Source of the DNA: Escarpia spicata
Lineage: Eukaryota; Annelida; Polychaeta; Sabellida; Siboglinidae
Assembly (NCBI GenBank): GCA_963995525.1
Contig: OZ023206.1
Span: forward strand, 66,921,823 to 66,985,822
Reading direction: 5' to 3'
Length of the DNA: 64,000 bases
This document shows, piece after piece, positions 46,381-57,766 of the stretch. The translations under genes were made by a program, and so were the position numbers. The stretch's first letter is position 1; each line of letters opens with the position of its first letter. The notes beneath the pieces were generated by a model, which did not search any database, was not told the origin of the DNA, and saw only the letters and a list, made by a program, of their open reading frames with translations.

Positions 46381-47543
46381 CAGGGTTCGCACGGATCCCC
46401 GAAAACCCTTAAAAACTCTTGAATTTAGAAATTACGTTCAAGGGTACCCAAAAACCCTTGATTATCACCCGTTTTCAGACTAAACCCTTGAAAACTCTTT
46501 AAAATGCATGTTTTTGCTTTAAATGTGCAATGAAGGTATTATATCTCAGCCGTGTCATTGTAATATAAATGATTTAATAAGTGCGAAAGTAAATGTGCGA
46601 TTCAAATTCAACGTCGGAACGTCAAAACTAAAAGGCGATTGACAAAACACGAGGAGTGAGTCCAAGTGACCAAGAATTATATTAATAATTATCCGCTAGA
46701 TAGCGCCATAAGTACCGATCATACAGGTCACGCTACATACGGGTATTAAGTTGCCATTTTGGAAAGCGACAAAAGCGTGTTCGTTGAAAATATTATCGGT
46801 CGATTTGAATTTGCATTACGATGGCTCCCGAGAAAGGAAACTGTAAATTTAAAGATGAATGGTTGGCAATCGCGGAATACAAAGAATGGGTGTGTCGAGA
46901 CCCAACGGGAATCGTTCGTTCTGCGCGATGTCAATTTTGCGCAAAATTCATCAACATCGGGAACGGAGGTCGATATAGCCTGGACAGTCATGTTAAAAGT
47001 GCGACGCACAAGAACAGCGTGTCCGCGAAACACAATTAGCAACTGCGCCGCATGCTGGCTACACCAGGAACATGTTTAGTTCGCCAGTTGAGTGAGAAGA
47101 AGTGAGAAACCTGAAAAGACTAATGTGACACTGACAGCAACAGTATATAATGAACGTTATTGTTTCTTGATTCATTTACTGTATGTAATAAACAGGCAGT
47201 TAAAACTTAAGCATCTTCGTCAAGATTGATTTGTTATTTGAATGTTTGGCTAATGATCCCCCTCATTGTTCTAAGGCTAAGGGTCCTATGATTGATTATT
47301 TATTTGCTTCATTCATTCCTGAAATGTGTGCTTGCTGGATTTATTGATGTGTAACCGATCTTTTCAATGGCCAGTTGATTACTTGTAAACCCCAGGTATG
47401 AAATGATTGACTGGTCCAGTAAAAATGGGGCTGAAAAACTAAATAAATAAAATAAATATACACCCTTGAAAATGGCATGTTTTTATGTCAAAGAACCCTT
47501 GAAAACCCTTGAATTTAATTGTTAGTTGTCTGTATGAACCCTG
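46381..47543 (+). mobile_element. hAT-type element, 1163 bp, nested in the unit-B LINE
   Basis: An 8-bp duplication CACGCACT (46373-46380 and 47544-47551) flanks termini CAGGGTTCGCACGG and, in reverse, CAGGGTTCATACAG. An 8-bp TSD with CAGGG ends is diagnostic of hAT. Subterminal regions on both sides repeat ACCCTTGAAAA-like motifs, probable transposase-binding sites. There is no DDE/RNase-H-like transposase; the only coding content is a short zinc-finger ORF. It must rely on a transposase in trans. Confidence 0.9.
46821..47039 (+). CDS. Stand-alone BED-type zinc finger in the hAT element, 72 aa
   Basis: The frame MAPEKGNCKFKDEWLAIAEY, then KEWVCRDPTGIVRSARCQFC, then the finger's second half SLDSHVKSATHK. 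Cys-x2-Cys (ARCQFCAKF) and His-x5-His (SHVKSATHK), with aromatic residues upstream, fit a BED-like DNA-binding finger as found at the N-terminus of hAT transposases. The ORF stops about 10 residues after the finger; no transposase core follows. Such a product could bind the element's ends without catalysis. It may instead be the first exon left by an internal deletion. A start at 46821 is chosen as the first Met in this frame near the finger. Confidence 0.6.
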   Translation: MAPEKGNCKFKDEWLAIAEYKEWVCRDPTGIVRSARCQFCAKFINIGNGGRYSLDSHVKSATHKNSVSAKHN

Positions 47544-48710
47544 CACGCACTAATAGATCTTGTTGATGCAATAACCCAATCATTGGATGCAAAAAAATAT
47601 GCTATTGGTGTTTTTATCGATTTAAAAAAGGCATTTGACACTGTCGATCACAAACTGTTATGTAAAAAAATGGAATTTCTTGGTATCCGTGGAGGGGCAT
47701 TTGACTGGTTAAATAGTTATCTAGAAAACAGAAAACAATTTGTGTCCATTGACAAATGTAATTCTACTGTGCGCAATATATCATGTGGTGTCCCACAGGG
47801 TTCGATCCTGGGCCCCAAACTATTCATTCTATACGTTAATGATATGTGTAACATATCTAATCTAGTAAAATACATTCTCTTTGCAGACGATACTAATATC
47901 TTTTATGCAAATAGTAACATCAATAAACTAAACGAAACTGTATGTAACGTTCTGGACCAAATGTATACATGGTTTGCAGTAAATAAATTAACTCTGAACA
48001 TATCTAAAACCAATTATATGTTATTTGGAAATCGTATGCTAAACAAAGAAATTAATATTAAAATACAAAATGTTAATATCGAAAGAGTAAGGGTCACCAA
48101 GTTTTTGGGTGTGTTTATTGATGATCTACTAAATTGGAAAGCTCATATAAAATACGTACAATCAAAGCTTTCAAAAAGTACAGCTATAATGCATAGATGC
48201 AGTCATCTACTTGATAGAAATAGTAGACGTATTCTATACAGTTCTCTCTTTTTGCTGTATTTAAATTATTGTGCAGAGATATGGGGAAACACGTACCCAA
48301 CAAATACTAACTGTATTTTCTTATTACAAAAAAGAGTAATCCGCATTATATTTGGTGCAAGATGGTTGGATCATACAAACTCACTTTTCCAACAATTACA
48401 TGTTCTAAAATTTCCAGATATCATAGAACTGAAAACATCATTATTTATGTACAAAGCTTACTACAGCTGTTTGCCATCAAATATTCAGTGTTTGTTTACT
48501 AGACGGGAAATAGCATACTCAATGCGAGCTAATCATGACCTAGAACGACAGAGAGTCTGTTCTACCATGCGATCAATGTCTCTTTGTGTAAAGGGAGTGC
48601 AATTATGGAATTCTCTATGTGATAATTTAAAAACTACTAATACTATTACTGAATTTAAGCGTAAATGCAAGAACCTTTTATTTGAGAAATATCTGGTTGT
48701 GGAAACCTAA

Positions 48711-49134
48711 ATAAAATCAAACACAAATATAATCATGCCATTGAGGAAATTACAATATGTGTAAAGATGTGTACTTATGGCATACTTTAAATTTTGAATA
48801 TGCACATATTCCATTGCATGTTTTCAATTATTGTAACTAGATGGTTAGATGAATAGCAAATTCGAATAATATAATATTGATGTCTCAAAATACATGTATG
48901 TATGTATGTGAATATATGTATGTATATATGTGTGTATATGTGTGTATACATACATGTATATAATTATATATAAACACATGTCAGGGGTAAATTTACACAA
49001 AAGTCAATGACTTCGTATTTACCCCCTTCAAACATTGTATATTCTCACTTGTATTATAGTTAAACTTGTTTGGTTGTCTTGTCTTGTATATATTGTTATC
49101 AATGTTCTGAATAAACGTTCATTCATTCATTCAT
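48711..49134 (+). other. 3' UTR and ATTC tail of the unit-B LINE
   Basis: Non-coding, with a degenerate TATG/TGTA repeat (48893-48975), then 'ctgaataaacgttcattcat' and four to five ATTC repeats that join the target. Confidence 0.7.
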
Positions 49135-49989
49135 TCATCTCAGAACATCGATGTCAGATATTACACAAAATTACTTTATTTTTGGGAGGGGGTTTAAGAC
49201 AATTTCATCTGGCCTCACTCGTAGCTGTTTCGTTTTCGACTTTAGTCCCCCTCACTTTGACCACTACTTACCTAAAAAAGCCGTTGCTTCGCATATGTGT
49301 CAATTTGGATAATGGACACATAGTGGAATAATCTGACAGCGGGATATTTTTGTACATAAGTACTTTTGTGAACAAATACTTTAAAATTTTACTTAAGTAC
49401 TTTCTTGGAGGGATACTTGTACTTTTACTTAGTTACTTTATTGAAGTACTTGTACCAGCTCTGAGTAAGGGCTCTTTTAGAATAGTGTATGTACATATTT
49501 TGAGTCAATGACATACAAAGTACATGCGTATACCAAATGTCCTATTGTAAAGGTGAGAATTTTGATAGTCAAGTCTACTGCTAACAAGAGCCAGTGGAAG
49601 ATGACGTGAAGGCAATCCCATACTGGATCAGAGAGTGATTTTTATCTGAGGTTGCCTGGGGTAGCTAAACAAATATACATAACAAAATGGGCCAAGAGGC
49701 CCTGAACTCCTTTGGACTAATACGTCGATATGTGACCCCGGTTGACCAAATGAGTGATAAGTCGTACAATTTTAACATTGTTTTCTTACATTCTTGTAAA
49801 GGTTGGGTAGGGTGCTTTACGCGGTTTCAAAAATTATGACTGCTACAAAAATTGGCAAAGTTATGGAGCATTGAACATGGCAGGGGTCAAAAAGTGAAAA
49901 TGAAGGATATGGCTGTTGAAGTTTTACATTATATATGCAAATGGTTGCATGGAAATATTACATGCATGACATTCAAATGTGGCACAAAC

Positions 49990-50109
49990 ATCCGTCAACA
50001 TGCAACCACTAAAACCCCAGAACAACCGTCAACATGCAACCACTAAAACCCCAGAACAACCGTCAACATGCAACCACTAAAACCCCAGAACAACCGTCAA
50101 CATGCAACC
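49990..50109. repeat. 34-bp minisatellite, 3 units plus 18 nt (unit B)
   Basis: Same unit as at 35917, one copy fewer, with an A-to-T change in the first unit. Confidence 0.95.
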
Positions 50110-50446
50110 GGTACTCGGCAGGATGGCCCTACTCTCCTGTCAGCCTGGCCACATTTAACCTGCATATAATATACATATTACATGGGTGTCAATCAATTGA
50201 CAAACAATAGAATTATTGATTATACTTTACTGATTATAAACAACATCTTAATGCATCATGCATGCACTGTATCATGGAATCAACCAGCTAAAGTGCTATA
50301 TACACATAATTATATACAAACAGGTAATCTGAGGTTAAGCAAGAATGACACAATATATACATCCAATCTACTGTGGATTACAACCACCAGCAATATAGAA
50401 CACTGGCCAAAATAATGCCATCATCTAGCGATTAACAGCGAACACA

Positions 50447-50776
50447 ATGTTCGCACAATCATTACCAACTACCGGTAAATGCAATTCACATGAAAGCTAT
50501 GTACCAAACAGGTTTCATACAAATCTTGTTCTTACCGCATTATATAAAAAAGATGTGTTGTTTAATGTCGCCCAACACAGCTTAACGAGGCTAAATAGAA
50601 AGTTATCGCAAACAAGAAATACAGCCTTACATTTAAGTTACAACTACAACTCACAGGGCATGATGATCGACGTGGACACATACAAAGATGATACATCTTA
50701 CCAACCTCAGGGTGTCCCAGTACAACTAACTACTGAAGGTGTGATCCATGTTCACACTTGTTGTGAACTTTTTTGA
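50447..50776 (+). other. 109-aa ORF, unit B copy
   Basis: Unit-B counterpart of 36408-36737, with Q-to-L, N-to-D and D-to-E changes. No function can be assigned. Confidence 0.3.
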
Positions 50777-53757
50777 CATTCGATAGCTTTGAACAACAGA
50801 GCATATTGAAGGCGACTTCAGAGGACTTCTTCTGGTATCTGCCCAGAAGTGGGAAGATTTCCCGAACATATTCGGAAACGTATAAAAAAGGTTTTATCCC
50901 TTGAAAATATATTTCAACCAACTCCAGTTTATGTTACAAATAAGTTATTATATAGCTATCGTATAGTACTATACACATCAAACACATGCAACCAATTATT
51001 TTTGGTAAATGCGTGAAATTTCAAATAGTACCTGTCAAATTTCAAATAGTACCCGTCTTGGTCCATGGAGCTAACTGCTACAAGTTGTTTAAATTGACTA
51101 ATCAACACAATTAATTAAGTGATGTTATAATCTTATATATATAGTCTGCATGTTTAACTCATATGACATGTACAAATCAAGAACATGCCTTATAATTTAA
51201 ATGTACACACATGTATATATGCAAAAGTATGTTTTTAGAAAGCACACAAAAACAGCAATCAAACTATGATATATATGTGATGACATTTCAGAAAAAAATC
51301 ACAGTACCATAGTAAAGGAATATTTGAGTGTAGATTAAAAAATAAGAGGCAGTTTGAAATCTTGGTTGTCTATGAATATTAAGCCTAAGACATTAAGCTA
51401 ATTGTAATAATTATATTATAAATAAAATAATGGACTCTTAAAGTTTTTGCTTTGTACAATGCACATCCATACCAACACTTACAAATCTTCTAGCTATAAA
51501 TAAAAAAATTAACTGTTGCAGAAGCCATCACAAAAATATATAAAAATGCTAGAATAAATTGATATTTAATTTATAGTAAATAATATGAATTTATTTATGA
51601 TTTACCTTTTTAATAATCTAGGTTTTCATAACAAGCCAGTTTGATCAAAAAATTCTCAAATTTCTGCATTTGGAAATGGGATATCTCTGGAAATAATTAT
51701 GCTATATACAAATAAGGTTTTCAGTGTTGCATTCAGCAGACACAGCTGTGTGAAATGATCAGGCAATTTTAAAATCATCTATAGTTTGAAAGAGATAAGC
51801 ATATTTGTTGCAAACAATTCTTTTAAAAATAAAACACAAAAAAATGATATGATCATCTTACAATAAAATGTATACAGAACATGGACATTAAAGAATCATA
51901 ATTATATATATATATATGTGTTCCAAAAAGAATGGCAGTGTTTCCAAATGTGCTAATTTTGGCTCAAAATGGTGGCCAATTTGTTTGTTATCATGGAAAC
52001 AGGGGTTTGGCCTGAAAAAAGTTCAATATATTTTTACCCAGTATGATCCATTCCATTTTGGACAGACAAAATTGCACAATTTCCACAAATAAAAAAATAA
52101 TCCTATCTACCTGTTGTGTCTGGCCTTATCATATGGCATGTCAATAAACATTGTAAAGATGGTCAGTTTTAAGGGGAAGTAAGAAAGCAGATGGTTTTAC
52201 TGTATAAAAAAACAGTTTGGCTCTTGATATCAATCATCATGACTGTATTATTAAGACATTCCAATATTATATCAAAGTTTTCATTTACACTATAACGATG
52301 AAGCGTATAATTGAGTTTCGATATATCATGCTTTGCCCAGAAACCTTACATATATATACAGTATACATTATATGATATAATAATATTCAATAATTCAGAA
52401 TGCATACACATAAACACTATACCACTGTTACTGATTTCATTGTTGTGCAACCTGGAGAAAGCTTGCTTTTGGCCATCATGCAGCGAGGACATCAAGCTGA
52501 AATAAATGGAAAGAACACAATAAAAATACAATGTGTGTGGCTAGTAAATAAATAGTAAAATAATATTATACTGTCAATAAAAAAATTGTGCATTTGAACA
52601 ATTGTTGATAGTCTGGATAATTACTTAGCAAAGTTTAAGTATCTTAGTCTGGGTATTCCTTCCTTCCGAATAGTGATCACAGTCATTATTGACTTTTCTA
52701 TCACTGTATATTTTCTTACTTTTTTGTTCAAGTGACAGCGTAATGGCCAAGGCCTCTTTTTGTACCTGTATTTAAGTAGAAATAATGAAAAAGGTAGGAC
52801 ATTCTCTCGAACTCAAAGCATGCATATGTTAGAATGACAAATTGCCTTCAGTTGGTTACACCCACAACTGATGTTCTGTCGGTGCTGGTAATTCATTTCC
52901 ATGTTGAAAATAAATATATATAGTTGCGTCATTATATCCTTGTGTCAAATTAATTAAATTGTACGTTTCTACACCGCATAGCAGGAAAGAAACATTGGGG
53001 TCATTGCATCTGAAAAAATCAGTGGGTAGAGCTTTGGACTCTCGACCGAGAGAACCCGGGTTCTAATCCTGTGCTATGTTGTCAAACCTTAAGCAAGTTT
53101 GTTCACTGTTCAGTTCACTCAGATGTATGAATGAGTACCTGGCTACAGACAGTGGTGGATATCTGTGTACGTATAATCTTTGCGCATTAATTGCACCATT
53201 GCTGGATGCTTGCAAGAATGGTCAAGATGGTGTTTGATTGAACATGTCTGCCAGGGAGTGAAGTGTAAAGCGCTTGGAGTAGTCCTGAGGACTGAATACT
53301 ACGCTATATAAGAACTTACCTTTTTTACAATTGTTATAAAACTGGAATTCAAATAAAAGGTTTACTTTATTATTATAAATGATATTATTTGATGTAACCA
53401 TTATCATAGGATTGTAATAATGATTACTTGCCAGGAATATCTTGATCATAATTAACTACACTAATTTTCTAAGTTATACATTTCAATAGGAATCATAACT
53501 ACTACTGTACTTAGTTGAGTCATGCTGTATCTAATGTTGCTCCACGCCTATATCACTGTTCTGTCCATAGACGTGATTGACCTCAACTCCATATAAACTT
53601 GTTTTTTACATAATATGCCATTTAAAGAAAAAACAGCAAAAGTTAACATCAGGTTGATAATATAGTTTAATAAATAAAAACCAGACACATCACTGGAATA
53701 ACCTGTGTAATACCATTACCAACTGTACTGCTAATCGTACTGCTATTTCTCCTTCAC

Positions 53758-53841
53758 CTTGACTTGCTGTAACTTGGACATCCATCTCATGACACAGCTG
53801 TGTGATGCACTGAAGCAGAACACAACACTCCAGCAGCTAGA
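53758..53841 (+). pseudogene. LRR exon 6, in tandem unit C, acceptor site lost
   Basis: This is the unit-C copy of the 84-nt LRR exon. The coding frame is open (LTCCNLDIHLMTQLCDALKQ, then NTTLQQL) and the GTAAGT donor is kept. The acceptor that reads CTTCAG in A and B reads CTTCAC here (53752-53757). Without the AG the exon should not be recognised, and I see no substitute AG close by. Because the exon is symmetric, skipping it would keep the reading frame, so the gene could tolerate the loss. A sequencing error at this base is the simple alternative. Confidence 0.7.
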
Positions 53842-54311
53842 GTAAGTTCACTCAATTTTATCATGTTACATAAATCTCCTTTTTCCACATTCCGTGATAT
53901 CACCAATACTAGAAATATAACGGTTTTATCATCTATTGAACTATCATAGACTCAGGGAGATTCCTCAAGGTGTGTGATGGGGAACAGTAAATACGTTTCT
54001 TCACCAAAAGTGTATTAAATTTTTACATTTACATTTGATATAAGGGAGTTATGTCAGAACATTGATGTCCTACCACATAAGAAATAACTTCCATCTAGCT
54101 GGCCTCAGCCCTCATTCTTTTTCTCCCCGAAGAAACACAAGACTTCAGGAGCTAACATAAGTATTCACTCTAAATATAATGCGAAAGAACAAAAAAAGGT
54201 CATACATAATATCTACGAGGCAGCAATTTCAGCATATTTTGGACAACGCGGCATAGAAAAACGGCGAGGCTTGCTTGTAATAAGCCACTGTTACCAGGGG
54301 AAATACTGAAC

Positions 54312-54645
54312 ACATTTTGTATGGTTGTTTGTTAACTTTTTAGTCCAACATAATACCGTCTACCCTCTTCTGTGTTCTCACCCTGGTATGCACCCTGTTC
54401 TGTGTTTCCTTAATACTTCCTCCATCATCGCACCATGTACCTCCAAGTATACAAAGCAGTTCACTTGTTTAATGGTCTTTCCATCAAAAGGTACATCCAG
54501 ATCCACTTCATGTTCATCCATTCAAATGACTAGCTTTCTCCAGACTCAATCAGAGACCATGTTTTATGACGGTGTTGCCGTTTTCTTACAATGTTTTCCC
54601 TTGTTCGTGTTTTTATTAGCCCCAACAGCTATATTGTCTATAGTA
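54312..54645 (-). mobile_element. RTE-like LINE, RT C-terminal fragment (unit C)
   Basis: Unit-C copy of the fragment at 28060-28390, same orientation and borders. Confidence 0.65.
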
Positions 54646-55392
54646 GTAACATTTGCCAGTTAGTAGACAGTTTATTGTATTGTATTTTGTGTTTACTGTT
54701 GATTTCTTGTTTGTTACTGACAGCCTACAATCCAGATTTGTAATAGTATAATAAGTAAACTTTATGTGAATGGACTGATTTTTGGGTTGTTTTAGGGGTG
54801 ATTTGGTTCTGGCGCGTTTTATGTAAGTTGATTACAGATTCACCATCCTGTTTTGAACTGGTTGTTATGGAAGCTAAGGCTGAAATAGTGCCTTAGGCTG
54901 ATTTGATCGCAGATATAACCATGGCATTATATTCTGGTATATCTCAAATAATACCTCGCACAGTTATCAGCAATAAAAACGTTTAGAAATCGTGAAAATA
55001 ATCAATGATTGTGGAGCGGGAAAATCTGAATGGACTACACCTGACACATGCGCAGCTTCCAAACATGAACAGCCATGTACAGTACAATACATGTGTTGTG
55101 TAGCATATTTCCATCTACACGGTATTGGAAGAATTCGAAATCTTCTAGATAGGAAAATGACAGAGATGATGGTGCATACCCACGTGACGTCTCGTCTTGA
55201 CAACGGAAATGGCCTGCTTTATGGGATTTCTGACCATATCCTCACCAGACTCCAGAGAGTACAGAATGCTGCAGCCCGTCTCATAACCAGAACTAAGAAG
55301 CATAACCACATCACTCCTGCTCTAATTGCGCTTCACTGGTTGGCGATTAAACAGTGCATTGAGTACAAACTACTCCTGCTTACATTCCGCAG
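54645..55392 (+). mobile_element. Shared segment plus L2-like C-terminal piece (unit C)
   Basis: Unit-C copy of the same composite, with the 134-aa frame 54992-55396 still open. It is joined to the YADD LINE at about 55393. Confidence 0.85.
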
Positions 55393-57766
55393 TTAAACAA
55401 GTCAGAAAACTTAAACGAGATGCCAAAGCAGATTATTAGAAGTTAGAATTTAATAAACATAAAGAAGACACTAAAAAAACATGGGAAACTATTGCTGATG
55501 TAATGAATAAATCCAGAATCCCAACAAAATTACCAACTCACCTTAATAAAAACGGAATCAAGCTAACAGATAAAAACAAAATAGCAAATCAATTCAACAC
55601 CTTTTTTCTAAACGTTGGTCCAAATCTTGCTAATAAAATCGATACTGAAGGAAAACCTAAATTCAAAACTTATATAGGCAAGAAGAAAGTAGAGACAATT
55701 ATCGAAGAACAAACGAAAACAATTATAAATAAACTAAAACATAAGAAAAGCTCTGGATATGACAGCATTTTTCAAATTTTATTAAAAGCTTCAGTCAGTG
55801 CCTTAGCCAAGCCAATTACTTGCATAATTAATCAGTCACTGACAACAGGAAGATTTCCCAATAAATTGAAAATGGCGAAGATTGTTCCTATTTACAAGAA
55901 AGATGATGAACACGATATTAATAACTACAGACCTATATAACTTTTACCTTCTGTATCTAAAGTGTTTGAAAAAGTAGTTCATGCACAACTATTTAAATAT
56001 TTCACTATAAATTCCTCTTATGTGTAAATCAGTACGGATTCAGAGAAGGTTATTCTACTGAATTAGCATAAACCGAAATTGTAGATCGAATATATTTAGA
56101 TCATGATGAAAAAAAACTACCTATATCAATATTCCTAGATTTGTCAAAGGCCTTTGACACTATTGACCATGCAATTCTCATCAGCAAGCTAACACATTAC
56201 GGCATAACAAATGTAGAGTTAGATTGGTTCATAAGTTACTTATACAACAGACAGCAATATGTTGAAGTGAACAACGTTCAATCATCTGCAGAAACAATAA
56301 TCGCAGGAGTCCCTCAATGGTCAATATTGGGACCTCTACTATTCTTAATATATATAAATGATTTAGCATTGGCTAGTACAAAATTTACACCCATCATGTA
56401 TGCTGATGACACCACCTAGCTCAGCACGTTGGATAACTTCACAAATAACCATACAACTAACTCAACATCTAATGAAATAAATTCGGAATTAACCAAGATA
56501 ACGGACCGGCTAGCAGTGAACAAGCTCTCACTCAATGTAAGCAGAACGAAGATGATGATTTTTCATAGTAAGCAAAGAAAATAAAAAATAGCGACATTCC
56601 TAATATTGAGGTAAACAGTATTCCAATTGAACATGTAACACACTTTAAATTTCTAGGTATTCTCAAAGACACGAATCTAACATGGTCTTCTCATCTCAAT
56701 TTACATAGCCAACAAATTGTCAAGGATATGTGGACTTATATCTAGATTAAGACATTATGTTCCAGTGTACATCAAGAAAATAATCTACAATTCACTATTT
56801 TATCACACCTAAATTATGGAATAACAGCATGGGGTCTTAATGTAGAACCACGAATAAGTAAGTTGCAAAAAAAGGCTGTCAGAGCAGTATCAAACAGTCA
56901 ATATAATTCCCATACTGCACCTCTGTTTAAGAATCTTGAATTACTAAAGGTACGCGACATCTATAAACAATCATGTCTCAAACTTTTTTTAAACATGAAA
57001 ACGGTAACCTCCCAGGATACTTCCAAAACATGTTTCAAACACAGGAAAATACAATAATAAGATTGAGAAGGACCAGATGGGCACCTCAACGTTTTAATAA
57101 ACAACAATAATTATGATATTCAAGTAAAACATACAAATTCGAAGTATTGCTGCCTTTGCATCAGACAAGAAATTCCTAAAATAATCCAAGAAAACTTTCT
57201 TCCAAAAATTGTACTTGAAAAAATTAAAATTAATTCATACCAAGACTTTATAAACTATGCAACAAAATATATAATTAGCAAATATATATCACAATGTAAC
57301 ATTCAGAATTGCTCTATATGCAAGCCAAATGGACCATATCTACAGTAGACATTTTATAATATAAAACTTGTTATTAGTTATACTATAGTATGTGTTAGAT
57401 TATGTTTGTAAATGTAGGTTAGGCTAGTTTTGTTTCGGTTATCTGACAATAATGACGTCAGTGGGTTTAGAGACAGTAGTGATAATTATTGATATCAATA
57501 TTTGCAAATTATGGTATTACTTGTTTTATTACTTTTCTTGTACTTCAATTAATTTACAGTTACTATTTTTTTATAAGTTATATCTATACAGACATATTTA
57601 TTATATATTCATCATGGTGGCCTGCACGTCAGCGATCTTGTAGGTCTTAGTGCAGGTCTCCATAGATCAATCATCATGTACACTTATTATAATGTATAAA
57701 CTGTATTATTATGTACATAATTGATCTGAAATAAATGTATCCATCTATATATATATATATATATCT
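55393..57766 (+). mobile_element. 5'-truncated LINE with YADD RT (unit C copy, most decayed)
   Basis: Same element again. In C, RT motif PQGS is PQWS (Gly to Trp, about 56317), there are extra stops after YSTELA (about 56069) and after YADDTT (56417), a 24-nt loss lies near 55697, and a 2-nt loss lies near 56011. The ancestral stop after NYRPI is also present. Confidence 0.88.

Larger units (their letters stand above)
45101..49134 (+). mobile_element. 5'-truncated LINE in unit B, split by a hAT element
   Basis: This LINE is inserted at TCATCT (45095-45100 and 49135-49140). The empty site is visible at 35079-35084 and 58834-58839. It opens mid-endonuclease (CGDFNIDLFKC, SRITTTSATLIDKIF, YISDHLPVFAL). 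RT blocks are YRPISLLPQFSKILEKLF (about 46235), YGFQKNMSTCHA (46345) | hAT | AIGVFIDLKKAFDTVDHKLL (47605), CGVPQGSILGPKLFILYVND (47785) and ILFADDTNIF (47875). The C-terminus runs to 48710 (SSLFLLYLNYCAEIWGN, FLLQKRVIRIIFGARW). The tail is an ATTC microsatellite. Both coding halves are open and stay in frame across the insertion, so it was a young, possibly intact ORF2 when hit. Confidence 0.92.
38990..53019 (+). repeat. Tandem unit B (14.0 kb)
   Basis: Second unit, same order as A. The left join is '...ctgaaaaaatCAGTgggtag', inside the SINE. B-specific are a reverse-oriented truncated LINE (39949-40203), a LINE with nested hAT (45101-49134) and an extra 'ggcggcccgcc' near 40505. It shares with C the loss of the segment equivalent to 26877-27247 and the presence of 'aaaacggcgaggc'. 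Confidence 0.9.

Noticed and set aside
45125..46483. 452-aa ORF as a host gene
   Set aside because: It is LINE endonuclease and RT sequence. Its last about 35 residues are hAT transposon sequence read through in frame.
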